A DNA stretch of 64,000 bases from Anaerolineales bacterium. Its GTDB lineage: Bacteria > Chloroflexota > Anaerolineae > Anaerolineales > Villigracilaceae. The translations under genes and the position numbers were made by a program. Below, piece by piece: positions 42,754 through 51,681 of this stretch. The DNA lies in assembly GCA_023382595.1 (NCBI GenBank), contig JAHDWB010000001.1:372001-436000 (forward strand). The letters run 5' to 3'. Each line of letters starts with the position of its first letter. The stretch's first letter is position 1. Below the pieces are notes generated by a model, which had not been told where the DNA came from, searched no databases, and was given only the letters and a program-made list of their open reading frames with translations.

Positions 42754-43188
42754 ATGAACGAACAGATGCCGCAATCCCCTCCCGCGCCGCTCACTCCTGA
42801 AGAGGAACGTCAGTGGGCGATGATCGCCCATTTGGGCGTGTTGGTCAATTTGATCTCGGGCTTTTTGGGTCCGGTTGTTCCGTTGGCGATCTATATGATC
42901 TACAAGGAGCGTTCGCGTTACGTCGCATATCACGCCTTGCAGGGGTTGATCTTTCAGCTCATCTGGTGGGTTGGCGGCGGCATGCTCACAGCCGCGGCGT
43001 GGGCGATCACCGGCGCATTGAGCGCGGTATTGATCGGCTTGTTGTGCATTCCCATTGCCTGCATTTTCAGCGCCATGCCGATCGTAGCTCTCGGCTACGG
43101 CATTTACGGCGGCATCCAGTCCAGTCAGGGACAGGATTTCAAATACTGGCTGATCGGTGATTGGGTGCGCAAAACACTGACAGGCTAA
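42754..43188 (+). CDS. DUF4870 small membrane protein
   Basis: A 144-residue protein; the ATG at 42754 has AAAGGAG upstream. A cytoplasmic PEEERQWAMIAHLGVL stretch is followed by YMIYKERSRYVAYHALQGL and a terminal FKYWLIGDWVR. Three or four helices are predicted. It is longer than the neighbour because of an extra hydrophobic hairpin at about residues 80-115. It ends at a bidirectional terminator shared with the LCP gene. Function is unknown. Confidence 0.85.
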   Translation: MNEQMPQSPPAPLTPEEERQWAMIAHLGVLVNLISGFLGPVVPLAIYMIYKERSRYVAYHALQGLIFQLIWWVGGGMLTAAAWAITGALSAVLIGLLCIPIACIFSAMPIVALGYGIYGGIQSSQGQDFKYWLIGDWVRKTLTG

Positions 43189-43190
43189 GA

Positions 43191-43220
43191 AAAAATCCCC
43201 TTCATGCGAAGGGGATTTTT
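43191..43220. terminator. Bidirectional terminator
   Basis: AAAAATCCCCTTC (43191-43203), ATGC loop, GAAGGGGATTTTT (43208-43220). It lies between convergent genes. Confidence 0.94.
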
Positions 43221-43231
43221 TTGTTCCAACC

Positions 43232-44677
43232 TTACGGGATACTGCCCGAAATATCCGTACCAAGCCGAATCTCTACATCCACCGTTGCATTCGGGTCAGG
43301 GGTGAAGCGGATTTGGCGGCTTGAGATCCCAAATGTGCTTTGCAGCCATTTGACAGTGTAGAGATCAGGACCATATACGATTACGAGAGTTTGACTATAT
43401 CCTTCGGGGGAACCAGCCAATTCTGTGACGTTCATGCCATAGGATTGGAAGAGCGCCCCGGCGCGTTGGTCTAAACCGGAGTAGGTTCCGTCCATGATGC
43501 GGACTCGCGACGCTTCCTCGCGCATCAAAGTCGCAGGGTCGCCTTGCGCGATCGGGCTGAGAGGTCCACTCGTGGTAAAGATCTCGTCCCTCAAGACGCG
43601 GATCTGGTCCATGATGGGTTTCAACACGCTGGCGTTTTCTCCGCCGAGGGTGGTGTTATCGAAGACCGCCATCCCCAGCTGAGGATCGATCACGCCGGTT
43701 TTGATGCTCTGGGGCGAGATATCCCTGCCGAGCACGGCGAGTTCGATGGCATCATCAAAGGACATATTGGTCACGATGCCCCATCCAAGCCGTTTGTAAA
43801 GTGTGGATGATTTCGCAAGAAATTCGGTAAAGTTCTGCGGGTCGAAGATGATCTTTTGGAGAGCAAGGATCACTTCCTGTTGACGACGGGCGCGGTCGGC
43901 ATCACCACCGGATGTCTTGCGGTTACGGGCATACGCCAGCACTTTCCAGCCTTCGCACAACTGACGGTTACCGGCAGTCAAACGGACTTTATCCGGTCCG
44001 GGACCGATCGGATCAAGGATCATGGCTTCGGTCGGAGAAACATCCAAACAACCGCCGATCTTGACCAGTTCATCCACCATGGTCACGAAGACCGAGAAAT
44101 CCACCTGCACATAATAATCCACCGGCACGCCCAAAAACTGGGAGACGGTTTTCATGGCAAGTCCCGCTCCGCCGCCGGGCAGCCTCGCGCCCTCTCCGCT
44201 TGGATAAGCGGTATTGATACGGCTGTATCCAAAACCGGGAATATTCACCCACATATCGCGCGGAACGGAGATCATCCCCGCCGTTTTGCTGATGGGATCC
44301 ACCGTGAACAGGATCATCGAGTCGGTTCGGGGCGGACCAGTATTTTCTTCCAAGTCGCGCGCATCCATGCCGATGAACAGGATATTGATGCGGCTGGCGC
44401 CATCCCAGGCAGGAGGCAGGTCGGAAACAATCGGGAGCGGGGCGGGGGGAAGATCCACACCGGGCGCTCCGTTTTCCGTAACCGTAAACCCATCGCCATC
44501 TGCGGCAATACCGCAACGATCAGGCGGAATACCGGGCAGGTTGGTAAACCTCCAACATTCTGTAAAATTCTTGACGGCAATGAACGCCACAATACCCAAA
44601 ACAAACGTCACACCCCAAAAGACGATCTGTTTGACGGACGGGCGTCCAAATTTTATGTTCTTAAGAAATTCAGTCAT
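43232..44677 (-). CDS. LytR-CpsA-Psr (LCP) family protein with LytR_C domain
   Basis: A 481-residue protein. One N-terminal helix (residues 18-36) anchors it outside. The LCP domain (about 95-280) has NILFIGMDARD, RTDSMILFTVDP, GMISVPRDMWVNIPG and YYVQVDFSVFVTMVD, with the acidic and Arg residues that bind polyprenyl pyrophosphate. The C-terminal LytR_C domain is at about 390-470. LCP proteins ligate glycopolymers to peptidoglycan or proteins. It is the last gene of a run with HEAT and Trm112 proteins and is close to VanW. Confidence 0.92.
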   Translation of the reverse strand: MTEFLKNIKFGRPSVKQIVFWGVTFVLGIVAFIAVKNFTECWRFTNLPGIPPDRCGIAADGDGFTVTENGAPGVDLPPAPLPIVSDLPPAWDGASRINILFIGMDARDLEENTGPPRTDSMILFTVDPISKTAGMISVPRDMWVNIPGFGYSRINTAYPSGEGARLPGGGAGLAMKTVSQFLGVPVDYYVQVDFSVFVTMVDELVKIGGCLDVSPTEAMILDPIGPGPDKVRLTAGNRQLCEGWKVLAYARNRKTSGGDADRARRQQEVILALQKIIFDPQNFTEFLAKSSTLYKRLGWGIVTNMSFDDAIELAVLGRDISPQSIKTGVIDPQLGMAVFDNTTLGGENASVLKPIMDQIRVLRDEIFTTSGPLSPIAQGDPATLMREEASRVRIMDGTYSGLDQRAGALFQSYGMNVTELAGSPEGYSQTLVIVYGPDLYTVKWLQSTFGISSRQIRFTPDPNATVDVEIRLGTDISGSIP

Positions 44678-44689
44678 TTTTTCAAAACC

Positions 44690-45259
44690 TCAGGGCTGAA
44701 GATATACCATATCCAGCCCAAGTCGTTCCAATCCCTGCTGCGCCCAGTATTGGATCACAGCAGACTCATCTTCATTGCTCAGACATTTCATCATGACAGG
44801 GATCGCGCGATGATCGCGGATCTCCGCCAGCGTGCGCAACGCCAGGATTCGGACGCCTGTCGGCGCATCGTTCATGACCTCGAGCAGGCTCGGCACTGCG
44901 GGAGTCCCGACCTTGCTCAGAGCGTTTCCCGCCAAACCTGCTGTAAGCGAGTCCTCATCCGCGAGGGAGTTGACCAGCGATTTGACCGCCTCCTCGCCGG
45001 GATGGGCGCACAGGGCAAGCGCGGCAGCGGCACGAACCTCGGGGGCAGAGTCGCTGATGAAGGGAATCAGGTCAACGGTCCGGGTGTGAGGCGAGGCGGC
45101 GAGGGCACGTACCGCCCACCAGCGCAGGTCTGCATCGTCCGAGCGGGTCAGATCCAATAGCGGAGGGATGACCGCCGTTCCCAGTTCCACAAGGGCGGAG
45201 ATTGCATGCTCTGCGCGGTCGTCGTCCCCACTGGTCAGATCAGCGAGAAATTCTTCCAT
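44690..45259 (-). CDS. HEAT-repeat protein
   Basis: A 189-residue all-alpha protein of about five HEAT repeats, visible as recurring A-x-x-A-L-x-x-L-G/A and L-x-D-x-x-x-x-V-R patterns (for example DSAPEVRAAAALAL, NDAPTGVRILALRTL). Such solenoids bind proteins or act as bilin-lyase-like scaffolds. No enzyme motif is present. It is 3 nt after the Trm112 gene and 12 nt before the LCP gene, so it is co-transcribed. Confidence 0.8.
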   Translation of the reverse strand: MEEFLADLTSGDDDRAEHAISALVELGTAVIPPLLDLTRSDDADLRWWAVRALAASPHTRTVDLIPFISDSAPEVRAAAALALCAHPGEEAVKSLVNSLADEDSLTAGLAGNALSKVGTPAVPSLLEVMNDAPTGVRILALRTLAEIRDHRAIPVMMKCLSNEDESAVIQYWAQQGLERLGLDMVYLQP

Positions 45260-45262
45260 TCG

Positions 45263-45481
45263 TTATCGCGCAGGCGGCGGGACGGGCAGTGCATCCTGTG
45301 CGGTGTTGATCCATTTGTCGCCTTCGTCGATGAGCATGACGGGGATGTCATCCACGATGGGATATTTCCGTCCGCAATCCTGGCAGATCAGCCAAGTGTC
45401 CTTGTGGAGTGTGAGCATGCCGTCCTTTTCGCGGACGCAATTGGGACAACGTAGGATTTCAAGCAGTTCAGAACTGACCAT
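45263..45481 (-). CDS. Trm112-like zinc-ribbon protein
   Basis: A 72-residue protein with AAGGAG upstream. The N-terminus LLEILRCPNC and later ICQDCGRKYPIVDDIPVML form the two CxxC pairs of a zinc ribbon and the Trm112/YcaR family signature. In eukaryotes and archaea Trm112 stabilises methyltransferases of the translation system. Bacterial relatives are less well studied. It leads an operon with the HEAT and LCP genes; no methyltransferase is adjacent. Confidence 0.88.
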   Translation of the reverse strand: MVSSELLEILRCPNCVREKDGMLTLHKDTWLICQDCGRKYPIVDDIPVMLIDEGDKWINTAQDALPVPPPAR

Positions 45482-45535
45482 GTAAGCTCCTTTTTTCAGG
45501 CAAGGATTGTACCATGCCGAAACAATGCAGTTGGG

Positions 45536-47416
45536 TTAGGTACTTCCACCCTGACAGAGATTATTTCTGCGCGCCAGCCTTTGCGGATCTTCCGTTCCGG
45601 GACCGTATTGACAAATGGCGCTCCAGGGCTGGTAGTGGGTTTGGAAGCTGTCTGTGAAATAGACTTGTCCATTGCGCCAGACCGTGCGGTTGACGGTAAC
45701 ATCCGCGCCTTCAGCAGCGTAATCCACCTGGCTGATCTCGCCTTCTTTCATCTCCGGATTCTCTTCAAAGATCGGCGCTTTGGGCGGGACTACGTTCCTG
45801 GGACCTGTGGTTTCCCAGGTGATATTGCGCCCGTCGGAGGTGGAATAGAATTTCCATGTGATGGTGCGCGCCGCCGCATTGACGTAGGTCTCCATCAACA
45901 GCCAGTGCGGGGTGTCGTTCTGGAATTTGAAATCCACAAGCGGGAAGAAGACAGCGGCGTCCAAGCCCGCCAGTCTCGCATCCTTCGATCCGCTGCGATC
46001 CATTTCGTAGTAGGTCACCCGGTAGGCGTGCGAATGCCGCTCGATGACCGGATATCCGGCAAAGAATACCGTGCGGAAGAGCGTGGTGCTGACTTGGCAC
46101 ACGCCTCCGCCCACGCCTTTGATCGTCCGTCCGCCGTAGATGATGAGTGCCTCAGCAAATCCATTTTCGAGGCTGATGTCCCTGAGAATGTTGCCCATGG
46201 AGAATACTTCTCCGGGAGCAACCAGAACTCCGTGGAACTGGTTGGCGGAGGCGACGATATTTTGAATGCGCGCCGCGCTGGAGCCGTAGAAATACGTCGT
46301 CTGTTCGGCAACGAGTTGGGTGATGCCCAACTGCCCGCCAGTGGCAGTATCCACAACGGCTGGGAGTTGTTCGGCAACTGCCAGAGTGACGTTATGTTCG
46401 CCTCTCAACAGCGCATCATTGATGGTTGTAATGCTGGCTTCCACGTCCATGGTACGACCAATGCTGGAGGCAGCAATGGGTTCGATCTGACCCGTTTCAT
46501 CGTTAAAGACGAAGCGGGCGTTTTCAGGGTTGCGGTCAATCAATACTTTGAGATCGTTCAGAGAATTGCGCAGAGCGGCAGGATTCAGTCCGACTTGCAT
46601 CTCCGCCGCACCGCCATTATCCACAACCTGAACAGCAAGCATATTGGCAAGGACTGGAATGTCAAACGACCACGGACCGGGATCACCCTGACGGTAATTT
46701 GGAATGGTGATGGTCAGCGGCTGGCTGAGAATGCGTCGCGCAGTTTCCGCCTGCGAGGAGACATCCATGAGTTTCGGCGCGGTCTCGTAAATGACCAGCG
46801 GCACTTCCCCGTCGCGAAAAGTTTGCAGCTGCGCACCAAGATAGATCAGGGTCGCATCCAAATTGAGGGCACGCCCGAGGCGTCCCTGCTCCGCAACGAC
46901 ATTCGTCCCTTCCACGCGCAGGCTTGCCTCCAGAACCGGCTGGTTCACTTGCGAAGCAATGGATTGCAGATAGGTATACGCCACACGTTGATCGAACAGC
47001 ACAACAGGAGCCACGTCCGCGCCAAGTCCGCGTGCGCCGATCTGACCGGAAAGCGCGTTGAACAAACCGCCTTTGCGGCCGTAGTTGTACGCCGCCAGCG
47101 CACTGGACGACGGATCAAAGACCATGCCCAATTCCACAGGTGAAGCGACCCAGATCTGCTCTCCGTCACGGAACAGGACCTTGCCCGTGATCGGATAAGA
47201 AAGGGTCTGGTTCAACTTCAATGCAGCTTCGTTCGGGGAAAGACCGGAAAGATCCACACCCGCGACGGAGACACCAGGGAAGATCCGCCCGGCATATGCC
47301 AGTTGGTAGCCAACCATCCATATGGTTACGATCCCTAAAAATAGCAGGGCACCGCCCATCAGAGCGGCGAAACTTTGCCGGATCGGGTTTCGACGAAAAG
47401 CCAATGTGTTCATCAT
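45536..47416 (-). CDS. VanW-family protein with peptidoglycan-binding-type repeats
   Basis: A 626-residue protein. A single helix (residues 20-42) anchors it outside. Two PG_binding_4-type domains cover about 60-190 and 230-370 (FPGVSVAGVDLSGLSPNEAA). The VanW domain follows (about 375-530) with FHGVLVAPGEVFSMG, GGRTIKGVGGGVCQVSTTLF, and PVIERHSHAY. Members occur in vancomycin-resistance clusters but are common in Chloroflexota and Firmicutes without resistance. Together with the LCP gene it suggests cell-wall assembly. No van ligase is present, so resistance is not implied. Confidence 0.92.
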   Translation of the reverse strand: MMNTLAFRRNPIRQSFAALMGGALLFLGIVTIWMVGYQLAYAGRIFPGVSVAGVDLSGLSPNEAALKLNQTLSYPITGKVLFRDGEQIWVASPVELGMVFDPSSSALAAYNYGRKGGLFNALSGQIGARGLGADVAPVVLFDQRVAYTYLQSIASQVNQPVLEASLRVEGTNVVAEQGRLGRALNLDATLIYLGAQLQTFRDGEVPLVIYETAPKLMDVSSQAETARRILSQPLTITIPNYRQGDPGPWSFDIPVLANMLAVQVVDNGGAAEMQVGLNPAALRNSLNDLKVLIDRNPENARFVFNDETGQIEPIAASSIGRTMDVEASITTINDALLRGEHNVTLAVAEQLPAVVDTATGGQLGITQLVAEQTTYFYGSSAARIQNIVASANQFHGVLVAPGEVFSMGNILRDISLENGFAEALIIYGGRTIKGVGGGVCQVSTTLFRTVFFAGYPVIERHSHAYRVTYYEMDRSGSKDARLAGLDAAVFFPLVDFKFQNDTPHWLLMETYVNAAARTITWKFYSTSDGRNITWETTGPRNVVPPKAPIFEENPEMKEGEISQVDYAAEGADVTVNRTVWRNGQVYFTDSFQTHYQPWSAICQYGPGTEDPQRLARRNNLCQGGST

Positions 47417-47423
47417 ACAAAGG

Positions 47424-47429
47424 ATTATA
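47424..47429 (-). promoter_or_regulatory. -10 box of a likely leaderless transcript
   Basis: TATAAT on the minus strand ends 7 nt before the VanW gene's ATG. No clear -35 and no Shine-Dalgarno site are visible. Confidence 0.6.
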
Positions 47430-47554
47430 ACGAAAAATCCGGTTTATCTTGTGAAGATTAAACCAAGTTTTAGTTTCCATTAATGCACGCCACGGGAAGA
47501 ATCGTCCATGTAAGGTACAATCTTGAAACTTTTGAGAAGAATGAGATAAATCTA

Positions 47555-48328
47555 ATGAAGACACAACTGCTGATCGCGTTGATAATATTTTCCCTGACCG
47601 CGTGCAACATGCCCGCATCTTCCCCAACATCACAACCTGATTCCGTTACCGAAACTTTTATCCCAACGGACACCTTCACTGCCCCCCCGCCGACGGAGAC
47701 TTTCACTCCGCTTCCGCCAACCGCCACGGAAACTGCCATCCCGACAGAAACGCCCGTCCCAACCGTGGATGAACTGAAAGCCACTGTCAACGTGGATAGA
47801 CTCAGCTGCCGGTACGGACCCGGCGCGAATTATCTGTATCTTTTTGCGTTCGTCAAAGGGGCAAACATCAAACTCATCGGGCGCGCGGCGGGGAATAATT
47901 GGGTGTTGGTAGAAAACTCGCCCCAACGCTGCTGGATCAACCCTCAATTTGTCGATATTCAAGGCGATCCGCACATGCTCCGTTCCATGTACCCTGACGG
48001 CTTCAAGTTGATCGTCTCGCCTTATTATGGACCCACCACCGTCCTAAACGCCAAACGGGACGGCAGCAAGGTCACAGTTTCGTGGATCGAAATCACTATC
48101 GATCGCGGTGATTATGAAAGCCCCACCATGTTTACTTACCTTGTGGAAGTCTGGCGTTGTGAGAATAACGAGATCGTCTTTGAGACGCTCGGTTCCACGT
48201 TCCCATTCATCAGTTTCACGGATGAAACTGGCTGCAACAAGCCTTCCCGCGGACGTGTGTATGTTCAAGAAAAGCACGGCTATGCCGGTCCCGCCGAGAT
48301 CCCGTGGCCCTCGCACACAACTCCCTGA
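47555..48328 (+). CDS. Lipoprotein with SH3-like domain
   Basis: A 257-residue protein from the ATG at 47555. A signal peptide ends FSLTAC, with the lipidated Cys at residue 17. A Thr/Pro/Glu-rich spacer covers about 20-70. Residues 75-145 resemble a bacterial SH3 domain (VDRLSCRYGPGANYLYLF, RCWINPQFV). The C-terminal 100 residues form an unrecognised beta-rich domain with two Cys. This spacer-SH3 layout is common among Chloroflexota lipoproteins. It is divergent from the VanW gene and 46 nt before a lipoprotein sulfatase. Confidence 0.82.
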   Translation: MKTQLLIALIIFSLTACNMPASSPTSQPDSVTETFIPTDTFTAPPPTETFTPLPPTATETAIPTETPVPTVDELKATVNVDRLSCRYGPGANYLYLFAFVKGANIKLIGRAAGNNWVLVENSPQRCWINPQFVDIQGDPHMLRSMYPDGFKLIVSPYYGPTTVLNAKRDGSKVTVSWIEITIDRGDYESPTMFTYLVEVWRCENNEIVFETLGSTFPFISFTDETGCNKPSRGRVYVQEKHGYAGPAEIPWPSHTTP

Positions 48329-48374
48329 CAGGCAATTCCGTCAGGTTATGATAACATAAAGGAATCTAACCCGA

Positions 48375-49700
48375 ATGAAGCTCTTCTTTCCCATCCGCTT
48401 GCGGATATTCGCCGCCGCAACGCTGCTGCTGATCGCCAGCGGATGCATCATGCCATTTCAAAAAGATGAACGCCCGAACATCCTGATCATCGTCACCGAC
48501 GATCAGCGCTACGACACCATGGAGTTCATGCCGCAAACTCAGGCGGCTATCTTCGACCAGGGCGTCACGTTCAAGCATGGATTTGTCACCACGCCGCTGT
48601 GTTGTCCCAGCCGAGCCAGCATCCTGACCGGAAAATATGCCAGCAACCACGGTGTCATCAACAATGATTATGAATTGGAAGAGCCGACTTTCATCGAATT
48701 AATGAAGAAAAACGGCTATTACACCGGGCTGGTGGGAAAATATCTCAATTCATGGAAGGGAGATCCGCGCCCTGAATATGACTACTGGGTATCCTTCCAG
48801 TTCGGAGAGACGAGGTACTACCATCCGCGCCTGAATGTGAATGGCGAGTGGATCCGTCATCAGGATGAATATGTCACCTACTCGCTGGGAAATTACGTGA
48901 TCGAGTTTCTCGGAAAAGCCGCGAGGACGAACAAACCTTTCATCCTGCTTTATACGCCCAATGCGCCTCACAATCCCGCCACGCCTGCCAATGAAGATTT
49001 GAATTTATTAGCTGATCTGCCTCCTCACCGTCCGCCCAGCTTCGATGAACCGGATATTGCGGATAAACCAGAGTGGATGCTCAGGGATGGTCCATTGCAT
49101 CCCGACATCATCAAAATGATCGACGAGTATCGGCTAAACCAACTCCGCACCCTGGTATCACTTGACCGTGCCATTGATGGCATCATGCAGGAACTTGACA
49201 GCTTGGGAATGCTCGACAACACCATAATCATCTTTCTATCGGACAATGGCGCTCATTGGGGGGAACATAGATTGTTCTCAAAAAACACTTTTTATGATGA
49301 AGCCAGCCGGGTCCCCTTCGCTGTCCGTTACCCGGCTCTGGTTTCCGAACCCTATATTGATGAACAGCATGTGGTCGCCAGCATCGATATTGCCCCCACA
49401 GCATTGGATCTGGCGGGCATTCCCATCCCTGAAACCATGGACGGCTTGTCATTAATACGATTGCTCAACGGAACAAGCGACTGGCGGGACGGCGTGTTGA
49501 TCGAAGGCTGGCCCCCCCGCGGAACCTACACCGCTGTCCACACGGGGAACCACGTTTACGCCGAAACCTTGGGAGACATATCCGAGTTCTATGACCTGCT
49601 CAATGATCCCTATCAATTGCAGAACCTGATCCAGGACCCAGCTTATCAATCCCTCATCAACGAACATCAGGAATTATTGCGGCAACTGACTGGACGTTAA
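48375..49700 (+). CDS. Lipoprotein sulfatase (type I, FGly-dependent)
   Basis: A 441-residue protein. The signal ends LLLIASGC (lipid Cys24), so the enzyme faces outward. ILIIVTDDQRYDT supplies the metal aspartates. The sulfatase signature CCPSRASILTGKYASNHG starts at residue 76; Cys76 would be converted to formylglycine by FGE. FLSDNGAHWGEH gives the second metal-site Asp/Asn. The family hydrolyses sulfate esters of glycans or steroids. No FGE is adjacent. Substrate is unknown. A strong terminator follows. Confidence 0.93.
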   Translation: MKLFFPIRLRIFAAATLLLIASGCIMPFQKDERPNILIIVTDDQRYDTMEFMPQTQAAIFDQGVTFKHGFVTTPLCCPSRASILTGKYASNHGVINNDYELEEPTFIELMKKNGYYTGLVGKYLNSWKGDPRPEYDYWVSFQFGETRYYHPRLNVNGEWIRHQDEYVTYSLGNYVIEFLGKAARTNKPFILLYTPNAPHNPATPANEDLNLLADLPPHRPPSFDEPDIADKPEWMLRDGPLHPDIIKMIDEYRLNQLRTLVSLDRAIDGIMQELDSLGMLDNTIIIFLSDNGAHWGEHRLFSKNTFYDEASRVPFAVRYPALVSEPYIDEQHVVASIDIAPTALDLAGIPIPETMDGLSLIRLLNGTSDWRDGVLIEGWPPRGTYTAVHTGNHVYAETLGDISEFYDLLNDPYQLQNLIQDPAYQSLINEHQELLRQLTGR

Positions 49701-49702
49701 CA

Positions 49703-49732
49703 AAAAAAGCCCCTGAAAACAGGGGCTTTTTT
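49703..49732. terminator. Bidirectional terminator (sulfatase / tRNA-Asn)
   Basis: AAAAAAGCCCCTG (49703-49715), AAAA loop, CAGGGGCTTTTTT (49720-49732). It ends the sulfatase transcript and the minus-strand tRNA transcript. Confidence 0.94.
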
Positions 49733-49737
49733 CTATT

Positions 49738-49813
49738 TGGCTCCTGGCATAGGACTTGAACCTATAACCTAGCGGTTAACAGCCGCTCGCTCCGCCGATT
49801 GAGCTAGCCAGGA
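49738..49813 (-). tRNA. tRNA-Asn (GTT)
   Basis: On the minus strand a full cloverleaf is visible: acceptor TCCTGGC/GCCAGGA, D-stem GCTC/GAGC, anticodon stem AGCGG/CCGCT with loop CTGTTAA (anticodon GTT), and T-arm ATAGG TTCAAGT CCTAT. The discriminator is G, and CCA is encoded (49738-49740). The terminator follows within 6 nt. Confidence 0.96.
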
Positions 49814-49864
49814 ACGCGAACGGTATTATATGTATAAGCGCCGGGTATGTCAAGTAAAAAAACA

Positions 49865-50857
49865 TTAATACCGGATTGCGCTCAAATTATCAAGTTTATC
49901 GGTTGTGTGCGTAGCAGTGATCTGGCGGACAGTTCCCGTCAAGCCGCGCACCACCAGCGTATCGGTCGTGATGTGATCGCCATAATAACGCACACCCTTG
50001 AGCAGTTCCCCATCCGTGATGCCCGTGGTGGCAAAAAAGACATCCTCGGATGAGACCAGGTCATCCATGGTCAACACTTTGTCGAAATCAAAGCCCGCCT
50101 CGCGCCCGCGCCGAAGTTCGTCCTCGTCACGTGCGTATAACTTGCCCTGAATCTCACCGCCCATGGCGCGCAACGCGCAGGCGGTAATGACGCCTTCGGG
50201 AGTCCCGCCAACACCGAACAACACATCCACACCCGAATCGGAGCGCGCTGTCATCAACGCCGCAGCAACATCCCCGTCCGGGATCGAGCGGATACGCGCA
50301 CCCGCCCTGCGGATCTCGGCGATCATCGCTTCATGGCGCGGGCGGTCAAGGATGATCGTCGTCAGATCCTTCACATCCTTGCCTTTTGCCTTTGCAATGG
50401 CATGCAGGTTTTCAGTGATCGATTTTTCGATATCGATCTTTCCTTTTGCCCGTGGTCCCACTGCGATCTTGTTCATATAAACAAAAGGACCGGGATCGAA
50501 CATCGTCCCGCGCGGGGCAACCGCCACCATCGCCAGCGAATTGGAGCGTCCAAACGCCAGAGGGCGGGTCCCGTCAATGGGGTCCACGGCAACATCCACG
50601 TCAGGTTTTGAGCCGTTGCCCACGATCTCGCCATTGAATAACATCGGAGCTTTATCCTTCTCCCCTTCGCCAATGACAATGATCCCGTTCATATCCACTG
50701 TACCGAGGACGAGCCGCATCGCATTCACCGCAGCCTGATCCGCCCCTTCTTTATCGCCTCGTCCCATGAAGCGACCTGCCATCATTGCCGCCGCTTCGGT
50801 CACCCGCGCCAGTTCAAGCGCGAGGTTGCGTGTGGGTGTTGCGCCAAGTACGTCCAT
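49865..50857 (-). CDS. glpX: Fructose-1,6-bisphosphatase class II
   Basis: A 330-residue enzyme; the ATG at 50857 has GGAGGAAAC just upstream. The GlpX motifs are MAGRFMGRGDKEGADQAA, IVIGEGEKD, VDPIDGTRPLAFGRSNS (the metal-binding DPxDGT) and GVGGTPEGVITACA. It removes the C1 phosphate of fructose-1,6-bisphosphate in gluconeogenesis. It follows cdsA by 11 nt and is probably the last gene of the rpsB-frr operon. The location beside phospholipid genes is unusual for glpX, but linkage to glp genes is known in E. coli. Confidence 0.95.
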   Translation of the reverse strand: MDVLGATPTRNLALELARVTEAAAMMAGRFMGRGDKEGADQAAVNAMRLVLGTVDMNGIIVIGEGEKDKAPMLFNGEIVGNGSKPDVDVAVDPIDGTRPLAFGRSNSLAMVAVAPRGTMFDPGPFVYMNKIAVGPRAKGKIDIEKSITENLHAIAKAKGKDVKDLTTIILDRPRHEAMIAEIRRAGARIRSIPDGDVAAALMTARSDSGVDVLFGVGGTPEGVITACALRAMGGEIQGKLYARDEDELRRGREAGFDFDKVLTMDDLVSSEDVFFATTGITDGELLKGVRYYGDHITTDTLVVRGLTGTVRQITATHTTDKLDNLSAIRY

Positions 50858-50868
50858 GTTTCCTCCAG

Positions 50869-51681
50869 TTATAGAATGAACCAGGTTAAATAATAGTAGC
50901 CGATCACAGCCCCCCACAGCCACGAGTCGATGCGGTCAAAGAAACCGCCGTGACCGGGGATGATGTCGCTTGAATCCTTGATGCCAGACTGGCGTTTGAT
51001 CATGCTCTCACCGAGATCGCCCAGCGGAGGGATGGATCCCAACAACAGACCCATGATCGCGCCCTGCAATATTGTGATATCGCTCGTCAGGCTGCCGAAT
51101 GTGGTAAAGACGTAGACGTAAAAACCGCCGGTAACGGCTCCAGTGAAGACACTGGCTGCGTAGCCCTCCCAGCTTTTCTTGGGGCTGAGGCGGGGCGCCA
51201 TCTTGTGTTTTCCATATGCCCTGCCGATCGAGTAGGCGCCCGAATCCCCCGACCAGACGCAGAACATCACGAGCATGAACCACCAGCCGCCATCAGGCAG
51301 GTTGCGGAGGTCAAGCAGGTACGAGCCGATCCAGCCGATATATACGATGCCGCCGACAGTCACCCCGAAATCAAGCGCGGATTGGTCACGTCCGCGCTCG
51401 TATTGGATTAGATGAACCGTCATCGCCAAAAGAATGATGGCGGCAAATATGGGCTGTGCATACTGCGGGAAGAACATACGAGCCACAGTGACAGCCGCCA
51501 CGCCGCCCAAAGTGACAGCCATGTTCGCTTCGAACTTCACCGCACGAAATAAATGCACATATTCCCACGCCGCACCGATCAGAAACGTACCCATCAATAA
51601 ATAATAAAAGATGCCGCCAAATATGATGGCGGGCAATCCTACTGCTGCTAATCCGAGTGCTGTGAAAACTCTTTTACGCAT
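50869..51681 (-). CDS. cdsA: Phosphatidate cytidylyltransferase
   Basis: A 270-residue membrane enzyme with 7-8 helices; the start is at 51681. The C-terminal signature SPKKSWEGYAAS and GDLGESMIKRQSGIKDS, then PGHGGFFDRIDS, is that of CdsA. It makes CDP-diacylglycerol, the precursor of phospholipids. It overlaps uppS by 8 nt and keeps the common frr-uppS-cdsA order. dxr and rseP, often next in this operon, are missing here and replaced by glpX. Confidence 0.96.
   Translation of the reverse strand: MRKRVFTALGLAAVGLPAIIFGGIFYYLLMGTFLIGAAWEYVHLFRAVKFEANMAVTLGGVAAVTVARMFFPQYAQPIFAAIILLAMTVHLIQYERGRDQSALDFGVTVGGIVYIGWIGSYLLDLRNLPDGGWWFMLVMFCVWSGDSGAYSIGRAYGKHKMAPRLSPKKSWEGYAASVFTGAVTGGFYVYVFTTFGSLTSDITILQGAIMGLLLGSIPPLGDLGESMIKRQSGIKDSSDIIPGHGGFFDRIDSWLWGAVIGYYYLTWFIL

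Noticed and set aside
43856-45160. A 434-codon open frame on the plus strand
   Set aside because: Antisense to the LCP and HEAT genes; no domain.
45581-47143. A 520-codon open frame on the plus strand
   Set aside because: Antisense to the VanW gene; no start signal or recognisable family.
45536-47416. Glycopeptide-resistance locus
   Set aside because: VanW proteins are widespread without resistance; no vanA/B ligase, vanH, vanX or sensor pair is present.
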